Positions 1-5,083 of a stretch of 5,083 nt of DNA are shown piece by piece (position 1 is the stretch's first letter; every line of letters starts with the position of its first letter). Both the position numbers and the translations under genes were made by a program. Source of the DNA: Pirellulales bacterium (lineage in GTDB: Bacteria; Planctomycetota; Planctomycetia; Pirellulales; JALHPA01); contig JALHPA010000293.1 of assembly GCA_022842745.1 (NCBI GenBank), positions 1 through 5,083 on the forward strand, in the 5' to 3' direction. The notes beneath the pieces were generated by a model. It had not been told where the DNA came from and searched no databases. It saw only the letters and a program-made list of their open reading frames with translations.

Positions 1-1547
1 GCCGCGCCTTGCAACTGCACCGCTTGCGTGCCAGCAGGCCCCGCGGCCCAGGTCGCGGAATCGGCTAAGGCCGCTTCCCGCTCTTGGCCGTTGGCAACCA
101 GCTTGATTTTCTTCCCCTGCCCTTCGCTCAGGGGCAGCGAAAGATACGGGGCGTCCGCCGGGAGAACCTGCCCGAATTCTTCCGGTTTCGCCGTCGCCAG
201 CCAGGCGTCAAACGCCGGGCGCGTTTCGCGGCGGCGGACTTCGACCGCCTCGCGCGCGGCGGGAATTTCCTTCTCTAGCGAAGCGAACCGCTCGCGATCC
301 GCGGGAAGGGGAACCGGAACGATAGGGGGCGTATCCTTGATGTTGCCATCCATCGCGGCCTGGGTCGTGTTATTGAAAAACGCCGTCAGCTCGTAGAACT
401 CTCGCTGGCTCAAAGGATCGAACTTGTGGTCGTGGCAAGTAGCGCAACCGGCGGTCGTCCCCAACCAAACCAGCGAAACCGTCTCGGTCCGGTCGCGGGC
501 ATAGAGGACGAGGTATTCCTCGTCGATGGCGCCCCCTTCGTTGGTGGTAATGTTGCAGCGGTTGAATCCGGAGGCGATCTGCTGGTCCAGTGTGCGATTG
601 GGAAGGAGGTCGCCCGCCAGTTGCTCGATCGTGAACTGATCGAACGGAAGATTGCGGTTGAAGGCGTCGATCACCCAATCGCGATAGGTCCACATTTCGC
701 GGAAATTGTCGAAGTGGATGCCGTGAGTGTCGGCGTAACGCGCCGCGTCGAGCCAATAGCGGCCACGGTGTTCGCCCCACTGCGGCATGGCCAGCAGCTT
801 ATCGACCAGATTTTCGTAGGCATTGTCCGAGGAATCGTGGACAAATCCCTCCACCAAGTCCGGCCGGGGGGGGACGCCCGTTAGGTCGAGGCTCAATCGC
901 CGCGCAAGGACCCGGCGGTCCGCCTCGGGGGCCGGCGCGAGGCCCTTGGCTTCCAGCCCGGCGAGGATAAAAGCATCGATCGGATTGCGGACCCAGGCCG
1001 AATTCTTCACCGTCGGCAGCGCCGGCCGGGTGGGGGCAATATACGACCAGTGGGATTGGTACTCGGCCCCCTCGGCGATCCACCGCTTCAAGATTTCCTT
1101 CTGGGCATCGCTCAGCTTCTTGTGGGAATCCGGGGGGGGCATAAGCGCCTCGGGATCCTTGGTGAAGATCCGTTCGATGAGGCTGCTGGCATCAGGCTCG
1201 CCTGGCACGATGGCTTCCGTAGAGAGTGCCACTTCCCGTTTGTCCAGCCGCAGGTCCGCTTTGCGTGCTGCGCTGTCCGGACCGTGGCAGCGGAAGCAGT
1301 TCTCCGACAGGATCGGGCGGATGTCCCGGTTGTACTCGAGTTTTCGTGATCCCCCCGGCGAGGCCGCCGCGGGAGCGGTGGGCGCTGCCTCGACCGACGG
1401 ACTGGGAGCCGCAGCCGCTGGAGCGGCGGGTTCATCCCCCCATGCGGCCGCCATCCAGAACCCGGCGGCGCAGGTCGAAACGAATAACACTAGCGCCGGC
1501 AACCGTGCCTGCGTCCAAGGAGCCGTGGAAGCAAGTTTCCGCGTCAT
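1..1547 (-). CDS. Secreted PSCyt1/DUF1549 cytochrome c-domain protein (5' part; gene runs off the left edge)
   Basis: The first 515 residues are present and no stop is reached before the window edge. Residues about 16-36 form a hydrophobic signal segment, so export is expected. An Ala/Pro-rich linker (about 40-66) leads into a Planctomycete cytochrome c domain (about 70-165) with haem motif C84-F-R-C87-H88 and a likely axial Met at 136 in an MPPPDS stretch. The HWSY segment and NPIDAFIL (188-195) open the DUF1549 domain, which includes a second CxxCH at 368-372 (CATCHDHKFDP). The region after about residue 470 looks like the start of a LamG/concanavalin-like insert. The missing part should hold DUF1553. 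Family members are usually 800-1100 residues. Function is unproven; an extracytoplasmic redox or polymer-degradation role is only inferred. The ATG at 1547 is chosen because GGAGGT lies six bases upstream; an in-frame TTG slightly further upstream is less likely. Confidence 0.93.
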   Translation of the reverse strand, partial: MTRKLASTAPWTQARLPALVLFVSTCAAGFWMAAAWGDEPAAPAAAAPSPSVEAAPTAPAAASPGGSRKLEYNRDIRPILSENCFRCHGPDSAARKADLRLDKREVALSTEAIVPGEPDASSLIERIFTKDPEALMPPPDSHKKLSDAQKEILKRWIAEGAEYQSHWSYIAPTRPALPTVKNSAWVRNPIDAFILAGLEAKGLAPAPEADRRVLARRLSLDLTGVPPRPDLVEGFVHDSSDNAYENLVDKLLAMPQWGEHRGRYWLDAARYADTHGIHFDNFREMWTYRDWVIDAFNRNLPFDQFTIEQLAGDLLPNRTLDQQIASGFNRCNITTNEGGAIDEEYLVLYARDRTETVSLVWLGTTAGCATCHDHKFDPLSQREFYELTAFFNNTTQAAMDGNIKDTPPIVPVPLPADRERFASLEKEIPAAREAVEVRRRETRPAFDAWLATAKPEEFGQVLPADAPYLSLPLSEGQGKKIKLVANGQEREAALADSATWAAGPAGTQAVQLQGA

Positions 1548-1553
1548 GGGGCC

Positions 1554-1559
1554 ACCTCC
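1554..1559 (-). promoter_or_regulatory. Ribosome binding site of the DUF1549 gene
   Basis: The minus strand reads GGAGGT, then six bases (GGCCCC), then ATG. This is a near-perfect Shine-Dalgarno match at normal spacing and fixes the start at 1547. It is the strongest ribosome binding site in the window; the other genes have weak or no match. Confidence 0.8.
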
Positions 1560-1613
1560 AACTTCATACAATTCGCGGCGACGCTGGGATATCATTACGA
1601 CGGACGGCGGTCA

Positions 1614-1627
1614 GCGACACTTGTCGC
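1614..1627. repeat. Short inverted repeat in the DUF1549 leader
   Basis: GCGACA and TGTCGC are perfect six-base arms separated by two bases. It lies downstream of the predicted promoter and about 65 bases before the DUF1549 ribosome binding site. It could be an operator half-site pair or a small RNA hairpin, but a repeat of this size can arise by chance in GC-rich DNA. Confidence 0.25.
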
Positions 1628-1731
1628 GCCACGACCGCAACCATGAAACCAGATTGGCAAAAGGCGGGACGAACGCTGGCGGGAGCCACGTCAAGCGAGC
1701 GCCCCCGCCCGACCCGGCCGGTGTTGCCTCT

Positions 1732-1761
1732 ATGATAACCCACCCAGGCGGCAAGTGGCAA
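1732..1761 (-). promoter_or_regulatory. Candidate sigma70-type promoter for the DUF1549 gene
   Basis: On the minus strand a -35 box TTGCCA (1761-1756; five of six consensus bases) is followed by an 18-base spacer and a -10 box TATCAT (1737-1732; five of six). It points toward the DUF1549 gene. Transcription would begin near 1725, leaving a long leader. This is consensus matching by eye only; nearer promoters were not evident. Confidence 0.45.
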
Positions 1762-1788
1762 CGAACCGGGCAAGGAAAATTGGATGCC

Positions 1789-1802
1789 GAAATCCAGATT
1801 TC
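1789..1802. repeat. Short inverted repeat upstream of the predicted promoter
   Basis: GAAATC and GATTTC are perfect six-base arms with a two-base centre (CA). It lies just upstream of the -35 box at 1756-1761 as read on the minus strand, where an activator or repressor could bind. It is more AT-rich than its surroundings, which makes it slightly more notable than the GC-rich dyads. No known operator is recognised. Confidence 0.3.
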
Positions 1803-1861
1803 CGCTTCCCCGCCCAGCCCGGAGAACAACTCCGCAACCAATTGCCGGCCAAGCACTTGGT

Positions 1862-1880
1862 CGTTCTACGGGCTAGAACG
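1862..1880 (-). terminator. Weak hairpin across the stop codon of the 84-residue gene
   Basis: CGTTCT and AGAACG form a six-base stem around a seven-base loop, and the TAG stop of the minus-strand gene (1875-1873) falls at the stem-loop boundary. A second dyad (CCAAG-CA-CTTGG, 1849-1860) follows directly in the direction of transcription. No U-tract follows, so this is not a classical intrinsic terminator. It may mark the transcript end or be fortuitous. Confidence 0.25.
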
Positions 1881-2127
1881 GAGCAAGTACCTGGTACTCC
1901 GTATCGGACCGTCCAAGAGCAACGCCGGAGATCGAGATCCGCTTGGAATTGGCCGTCCCGTCGATGATGATCAACAGCTCACCCTCCGTGTTGGGGGCAA
2001 GCTCACATTCTTCAGCAAATACAATCTCGCGGGCGTTGGTCTTGGCAATTCGGAAACGCTGTCCCGCAACGACGAAGAATCCCTCGACCGTGGCAGAGTA
2101 GCCGCCCCCTGGACGATGAATTCCCAT
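1873..2127 (-). CDS. Small beta-rich hypothetical protein, 84 residues
   Basis: I cannot assign a named family. The sequence looks like a genuine protein. After a short N-terminus (MGIHRPGGGY) come alternating hydrophobic stretches suggesting four to five beta strands: EGFFVVAGQRF (15-25), EIVFAE (34-39), GELLIIIDG (49-57), KRISISG (62-68) and a C-terminal EYQVLAPF (77-84). There is no signal peptide or transmembrane segment, so it is probably cytoplasmic. The frame stays open upstream to 2268, but that part is antisense to the kinase-like gene and reads like a shadow. The ATG at 2127 is therefore preferred, and its ribosome binding site is poor. It starts head-to-head with the kinase-like gene, the two start codons overlapping in CATG (2125-2128). 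A functional link with that gene is possible but unproven. Confidence 0.7.
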   Translation of the reverse strand: MGIHRPGGGYSATVEGFFVVAGQRFRIAKTNAREIVFAEECELAPNTEGELLIIIDGTANSKRISISGVALGRSDTEYQVLAPF

Positions 2128-2626
2128 GCCGACCCCGGTACACTTTGATCGCGTGATAGAGTACCTAAGCCTATGTCCCAGCAACGTTAAGATCAACGGC
2201 TTTTTGGGGGGAGGCACGGATGGAGAGGTATGGAGCACGACGCGCGATACGGCCCTCAAGGCTTTCAATTAGGAACGGGGCTACTTCAACGAGCGCGATA
2301 GCTACGAGCGATTGGCCAGTTTTGGATTTACCAGACAAATTGCGGGCTTCTGGGTGCCTCGCATGTGGGGTTTCGATGATTCCTTGATGGTCGTGGAAAT
2401 GGATCGGATGCACACGCCTCCCTACATCATCGACTTTGCCAAAGTACGGCTCAACAGTTCCCCCGAATTCTCGGACGAAGTACTGGAGCAGCTGGAGACC
2501 GACGGTCTGGAAAACTTCGAGCACAACTGGCCGGCGGTGAAACGGGTCATGCGGGCCTTGGAGGATTGCCTGATCTACTATTTGGACCCCAAGCGCGGAA
2601 ACATCACCTTTCCCGACATGCCGTAG
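2126..2626 (+). pseudogene. Minimal protein-kinase-like gene interrupted by one in-frame TAG
   Basis: Reading through one stop gives a coherent protein of 166 positions. It has a glycine-rich loop (G28-G-G30-T-D-G33-E-V35-W36), a VAIK-like lysine (T-A-L-K45-A-F), possible helix-C glutamates (56 or 61), a hinge-like VVEM (89-92), a helix, and a catalytic-loop-like L-D154-P-K156-R-G-N159-I. The TAG at 2270-2272 (codon 49) falls just after the lysine motif. The frame then stays intact for 117 codons, so the damage looks recent, or it is a sequencing error. A TTG at 2312 could restart translation of the last 104 residues, but that product would lack the ATP-binding lobe. No DFG motif or activation segment follows the catalytic loop. 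The start is ATG 2126, with GTG 2153 as the alternative; neither has a good ribosome binding site. The kinase-like call rests on motifs by eye. Confidence 0.65.
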
Positions 2627-2660
2627 GGCGCCGATATCCTCCGCGATCAAATAGCGTCCG

Positions 2661-2689
2661 TTGGCGGGGGCCGTGCCGCGAAATAGAAT
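2661..2689 (+). promoter_or_regulatory. Candidate sigma70-type promoter for the PSCyt1-WD40 gene
   Basis: TTGGCG (2661-2666; four of six consensus bases) is followed by a 17-base spacer and TAGAAT (2684-2689; five of six). It sits in the 110-base gap after the kinase-like gene and points at the ATG at 2737. Transcription would begin near 2696 with a leader of about 40 bases. The optimal spacing in GC-rich DNA makes this the best promoter candidate in the window. Confidence 0.5.
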
Positions 2690-2736
2690 GGACGTTCGCG
2701 CTACCGCCCCGTGCTCTTTGTCCGCCAGATACTGCC

Positions 2737-4197
2737 ATGCCATTTGCGTTTCCTCCCGTGCGCTTCTGGGTGTGTTGGGTGGCGATGCTCGCCTCCGCCG
2801 CTGGGGTGCACGGGGCCGAAGGAGTCAGCCTCAGTTTTTCTCGCGACGTGGCCCCAATCCTCGTGCGCAGGTGCGTCGCCTGCCACGGGCTTAAAAATCC
2901 CCGGGGCGATTACCAACTGCATACCTTTTCCCATCTCTCCCGGCCCGGGGCCAGCGGTGAGCCGGCCGTCGCCGCGCGCAAGCCCCAGGCCAGCCAGATG
3001 TTTCGCCTGCTGTCGGCAGAGGGGGAGGAGCGAATGCCGCAGGAGGGAGACCCGCTGTCCGAGGCGGAAATCTCCACGATTGGAACCTGGATCACTCAAG
3101 GGGCGGAGTTCGACGGCCCGGATCCCGCCGCCATGCTCTCGTCCTACGCGCCAAAGCCCGCGCGCCCCGGCCCCCCAGAGCGGTACGCGCGCCCCGTGCC
3201 GATTACCGCCTTGGCGTTCTCCCCCGCCGGAGAAGCGCTCGCGGCCAGCGGCTACCGGGAAGTGACGTTCTGGAATCCGGCGGACGGCGCTTTGGTCCGA
3301 CGCCTCGGCGGCATCGCCGAGCGGGTCCAAGGGTTGGCTTACTCCCCCGATGGCCAGACGCTCGCGGTCGCCGCCGGCATTCCAGGCCGTCTGGGAGAGG
3401 TAATGCTCGTCGACCCCCGGTCCGATGCGCCTTCGCGCGAACTGGCGACGGTCGAGGACGAGGTCTTCGGCGTGGCGTTCCATCCGGATGGCCGGCGACT
3501 GGCCGCGTGCGGCGCGGATCGGAGCGTCCGGATCTTCGACTTGGAGGGGGTGGCGGAACCGCGGCTAATCCAGGCACACGCCGACTGGGTCATGGGGTTG
3601 GCCTGGAGCCCAGACGGAACGCGGCTGGCGACCGCCGGGCGCGACAAGGCGGCCAAGGTGATCGACGTGGCGACCGGGGACGTAGTGACGACGCACGCCG
3701 GTCACGAGGAGCAGGTGTTTGCCGTAGCCTTCACCGCCGAGGGGTCGGCGGTCCTGTCGGGTGGTCGGGGTAAGGCCTTGCAACGTTGGAAGGCCGAAGG
3801 GGACGAGGCCAGCAAGAAGGACGTGCGTAAGAAAGAGGCGGGGAATGTGCCGTTCCATTCCACGGGGGACATCCACCGCGTGATCGCCCTCGGCAGCCGC
3901 GCATTCGTGGCCGACGGCAGCGGCTCGGTAACGGAAATCGATCTGGATAAGGGATCGATCAAACTGCGGTACACGGGGGGGAGCAGCCCTTGCACCGCGC
4001 TGGCGCTGGACGGCGCGGGGGAGCGGCTGGCGGCCGGGGATCTGTCCGGAACGATTCGAATCTGGAAAGTAGCGGAGCCATCTCCGGCGGTAACGTTTGT
4101 TGCCGCGCCAGGAATCGGTTCACCGGGAGCCGGTTTGCCGGAAGTAGCTTCGCCAGGAGTCGGCTCTGCGGGAGCGCAGGCGGGAAGCGACAAGTAA
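2737..4197 (+). CDS. Secreted PSCyt1 cytochrome c-domain protein with WD40 propeller
   Basis: The protein has 486 residues. A signal peptide is visible: basic R9, hydrophobic 11-23, cleavage probably near 26-28. A Planctomycete cytochrome c domain (about 33-125) carries haem motif C46-V-A-C49-H50 and a candidate axial Met at 100 in an RMP motif. A Pro-rich linker (138-153) leads to seven WD40-type repeats with strands near 157-189, 197-226, 242-268, 285-312, 327-352, 378-402 and 418-443, enough for one closed beta-propeller. Typical FSPDG/WSPDG turns are present. A Pro/Gly repeat tail ends the protein. It should be exported, bind one c-type haem and use the propeller for protein or polymer binding; the substrate is unknown. 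The frame is open upstream to 2566, but those residues are not protein-like and the signal peptide fixes the start at 2737. No clear Shine-Dalgarno is present. Confidence 0.92.
   Translation: MPFAFPPVRFWVCWVAMLASAAGVHGAEGVSLSFSRDVAPILVRRCVACHGLKNPRGDYQLHTFSHLSRPGASGEPAVAARKPQASQMFRLLSAEGEERMPQEGDPLSEAEISTIGTWITQGAEFDGPDPAAMLSSYAPKPARPGPPERYARPVPITALAFSPAGEALAASGYREVTFWNPADGALVRRLGGIAERVQGLAYSPDGQTLAVAAGIPGRLGEVMLVDPRSDAPSRELATVEDEVFGVAFHPDGRRLAACGADRSVRIFDLEGVAEPRLIQAHADWVMGLAWSPDGTRLATAGRDKAAKVIDVATGDVVTTHAGHEEQVFAVAFTAEGSAVLSGGRGKALQRWKAEGDEASKKDVRKKEAGNVPFHSTGDIHRVIALGSRAFVADGSGSVTEIDLDKGSIKLRYTGGSSPCTALALDGAGERLAAGDLSGTIRIWKVAEPSPAVTFVAAPGIGSPGAGLPEVASPGVGSAGAQAGSDK
4108..4182 (+). repeat. 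Degenerate 15-base tandem repeat encoding PGxGS-like pentapeptides
   Basis: Five in-frame 15-base units encode PGIGS, PGAGL, PEVAS, PGVGS and AGAQA at the C-terminus of the WD40 protein (residues 458-482). The units share a C-C-N-G-G-A start and drift at third positions and in a few codons. The peptide resembles elastin-like PGxG repeats and is probably a flexible extracytoplasmic tail. Replication slippage is the likely origin. Confidence 0.7.
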
Positions 4198-4205
4198 ACT
4201 TGCGC

Positions 4206-4210
4206 AAGGA
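4206..4210 (+). promoter_or_regulatory. Ribosome binding site of the Nudix gene
   Basis: AAGGA lies eight bases before the ATG at 4219, within the 21-base gap after the WD40 gene. It supports that start and translation from a shared transcript. It is moderate in strength. Confidence 0.5.
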
Positions 4211-4218
4211 ACGGACGC

Positions 4219-4662
4219 ATGCTTCCGGTGGTGGATCAAATATCGGCGGGGGGAGTGATTTTTCGCCGACAGGGGGCCGGGGTCGAGGTCGCGCTGATCC
4301 GGGTGGGGAAGCACCACCGCTGGCAGTTGCCCAAGGGGACGATCGAGCCGGGGGAGACCGAGCAGGAGGCCGCGCGGCGGGAGGTGGCGGAAGAGACGGG
4401 GCTAATTGGCAACCTTGTCGATCGGCTAGAGAGCATCGAGTACTGGTACGTCGGGGAACAACAGGGAAAGCGGGTCCGGTTCCACAAGCGGGTCCACTTC
4501 TTCCTCTTCCAGTACGAGCGCGGCGAAACCCACGATCACGACGACGAAGTCGAAGAAGCCCGGTGGATGGCAATCGACGAAGCGCTCGCCAGCCTGGCCT
4601 TCGACAACGACCGCTCGGTGTTGCGGCTGGCAAAAGAAAAAATCGCGGCGCTGAAGGGCTAA
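4219..4662 (+). CDS. Nudix hydrolase, diadenosine-polyphosphate hydrolase type
   Basis: This is a complete 147-residue Nudix protein, the usual size of a single-domain member. The Nudix box is perfect: G40-x5-E46-x7-R54-E55-V56-x-E58-E59-x-G61-L62, which binds the divalent metals and catalyses pyrophosphate hydrolysis of a nucleoside-diphosphate-linked substrate. The preceding SAGGVIFRR and WQLPKGTIEPGET, with RVHFFLF and VEEARWM later, match the Ap4A/Ap6A hydrolase subgroup best, so dinucleoside polyphosphates are the likely substrate. Other NDP-X compounds or a role as a house-cleaning pyrophosphatase cannot be excluded from sequence alone. There is no signal peptide, so it acts in the cytoplasm. 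It follows the WD40 gene by 21 bases and has no obvious promoter of its own, so co-transcription is likely. Confidence 0.93.
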   Translation: MLPVVDQISAGGVIFRRQGAGVEVALIRVGKHHRWQLPKGTIEPGETEQEAARREVAEETGLIGNLVDRLESIEYWYVGEQQGKRVRFHKRVHFFLFQYERGETHDHDDEVEEARWMAIDEALASLAFDNDRSVLRLAKEKIAALKG

Positions 4663-4683
4663 CCAGCAGCTCGACTTAGCTGG
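4663..4683. terminator. Weak dyad between the convergent Nudix and membrane-protein genes
   Basis: Five-base arms CCAGC (4663-4667) and GCTGG (4679-4683) flank an 11-base loop across the 13-base gap between two convergent stop codons. A bidirectional terminator would fit this location, but the stem is short and no T-tract follows on either strand. Confidence 0.2.
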
Positions 4684-5083
4684 CGACGCGCCGCTCGATC
4701 CACTCTGGCGATACAAACCGCAGAAGCAGCGATCGCAGGGTTTGTTCCACGTGCCCCTCCGACGAGTCGGCAGGCACAACATCCGGCGAATCGGGCAGGA
4801 TCGCCGGTACAGGCGATGGCGGCGCAGCAAAGCCGGTCCAGAAGAGTTGGGCGGTGGAACGGTGGGTGCAAGCGGCGGCGTTAACCCGCTCCATCACCCG
4901 CAAAGCCCAGACCACGCCGTAGTAATCCCGAAAGTCCCGCCAGGCGCGGTCCCAGCGGGCCAGGCCGCGGCCGGAGGGGGCGGTGGCAGGCGCCGTCCGT
5001 CGGGCAACGCGGGTAGCGAGCAACGCGGCCAAAAAAATGGCCCCTGCGCCCCAGACTGGGCCCGGGGGTGAATTGATCGAGCG
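4676..5083 (-). CDS. C-terminal part of an unrecognised membrane-associated protein (gene runs off the right edge)
   Basis: The last 135 residues are visible and the frame is open to the window edge, so the true start lies outside. Read from the edge, a hydrophobic stretch (VWGAGAIFLAALLATRVARR, about residues 10-29 of the fragment) looks like a final transmembrane segment followed by positive charges, placing the rest in the cytoplasm by the positive-inside rule. The soluble tail contains WDRAWRDFRDYYGVVWALRVMERVNAAA, then a TAQLFWTGF segment, a Pro-rich loop and a closing LRSLLLRFVSPEWIERRVAS. The ordered pattern of aromatic and charged residues is that of a real protein, but I cannot name its family. 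A TTG at 5032 could be mistaken for the start; it lies inside the hydrophobic segment. The gene converges on the Nudix gene with a 13-base gap. Confidence 0.7.
   Translation of the reverse strand, partial: RSINSPPGPVWGAGAIFLAALLATRVARRTAPATAPSGRGLARWDRAWRDFRDYYGVVWALRVMERVNAAACTHRSTAQLFWTGFAAPPSPVPAILPDSPDVVPADSSEGHVEQTLRSLLLRFVSPEWIERRVAS

Larger units (their letters stand above)
1548..1872. other. Non-coding leader between the DUF1549 gene and the small hypothetical gene
   Basis: This 325-base stretch has short open frames on both strands but none with protein-like composition or a recognisable domain. It holds the DUF1549 ribosome binding site, a promoter candidate on the minus strand (1732-1761) and short dyads at 1614-1627, 1789-1802, 1849-1860 and 1862-1880. 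From the predicted promoter, the DUF1549 transcript would have a leader of roughly 175-180 bases. I recognise no riboswitch or RNA gene in it. Confidence 0.6.

Noticed and set aside
823..2148. Long plus-strand open frame of 441 codons
   Set aside because: It is antisense to the DUF1549 gene, the leader and the small hypothetical gene. Its product is Ser/Arg/Gly-rich without domain features, as expected of a shadow frame in GC-rich DNA.
2128..2268. Upstream extension of the 84-residue gene to ATG 2268
   Set aside because: The additional 47 residues are antisense to the glycine-loop region of the kinase-like gene and lack the beta-rich character of the rest.
2270..2272. TAG decoded as pyrrolysine or another recoded amino acid
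   Set aside because: Planctomycetes are not known to use TAG as sense, no recoding element is apparent, and a simple nonsense mutation or sequencing error is far more economical.
2300..2335. Treating TTG 2312 as the true start of a normal 104-residue gene
   Set aside because: The codons before it continue the same kinase-like sequence across the stop (helix-C region and glycine loop), so the short frame is a fragment rather than an independent gene, though it may still be translated.
2566..2736. Upstream extension of the WD40 gene to an earlier ATG
   Set aside because: The extra 57 residues overlap the kinase-like gene in another frame and would put a non-hydrophobic Arg-rich stretch before an obvious signal peptide.
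2171..2743. Minus-strand open frame of 190 codons with a protein-like N-terminus (MAWQYLADKEHG)
   Set aside because: Most of it is antisense to the kinase-like gene. Its first 38 or so codons, in the 2627-2743 gap, look somewhat protein-like but match nothing I know and overlap the promoter candidate. Kept only as a weak possibility of a gene remnant.
2701..3483. Minus-strand open frame of 260 codons opposite the WD40 gene
   Set aside because: It overlaps the clearly real signal peptide, haem domain and first WD40 blades on the other strand, and its composition is Arg/Gly-rich with no motif.

Overview
This is GC-rich bacterial DNA that almost certainly comes from a planctomycete. The strongest evidence is two exported proteins that carry the Planctomycete-type cytochrome c domain (PSCyt1, CxxCH haem motif). 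One is joined to the DUF1549 module and the other to a WD40 propeller. Both architectures are typical of Planctomycetota and close relatives. The scarcity of clear Shine-Dalgarno sequences also fits. I see no mobile element, CRISPR array, rRNA or tRNA.

Layout, left to right. (1) Positions 1-1547, minus strand: the N-terminal 515 residues of a large secreted PSCyt1/DUF1549 protein, running off the left edge. (2) Positions 1548-1872: a 325-base non-coding leader with a plausible sigma70-type promoter on the minus strand and several short dyads. (3) Positions 1873-2127, minus strand: an 84-residue, beta-rich hypothetical protein. (4) Positions 2126-2626, plus strand: a small protein-kinase-like gene interrupted by one in-frame TAG. 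Its probable start codon shares the tetranucleotide CATG with the start of gene 3. (5) Positions 2737-4197, plus strand: a secreted PSCyt1 protein with a seven-bladed WD40 propeller and a short elastin-like repeat tail, preceded by a good promoter candidate. (6) Positions 4219-4662, plus strand: a Nudix hydrolase of the Ap4A/Ap6A-hydrolase type, 21 bases downstream and probably in the same operon. (7) Positions 4676-5083, minus strand: the C-terminal end of an unrecognised membrane protein, convergent with the Nudix gene and running off the right edge.

The two haem-domain genes are probably functional relatives, since planctomycetes often keep DUF1549/DUF1553 and PSCyt1-WD40 genes near each other. 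Here they are separated and divergent, with the small protein and the kinase-like gene between them. The Nudix protein is a cytoplasmic housekeeping enzyme and its link to the cytochrome gene may be only transcriptional. The most unusual part is the central pair at 1873-2626. It comprises a minimal kinase-like protein that has a glycine loop, lysine and DxKxxN catalytic loop but no DFG segment after it, broken by a single nonsense codon, head-to-head with a small hypothetical protein. All family assignments are by eye; no search was run.
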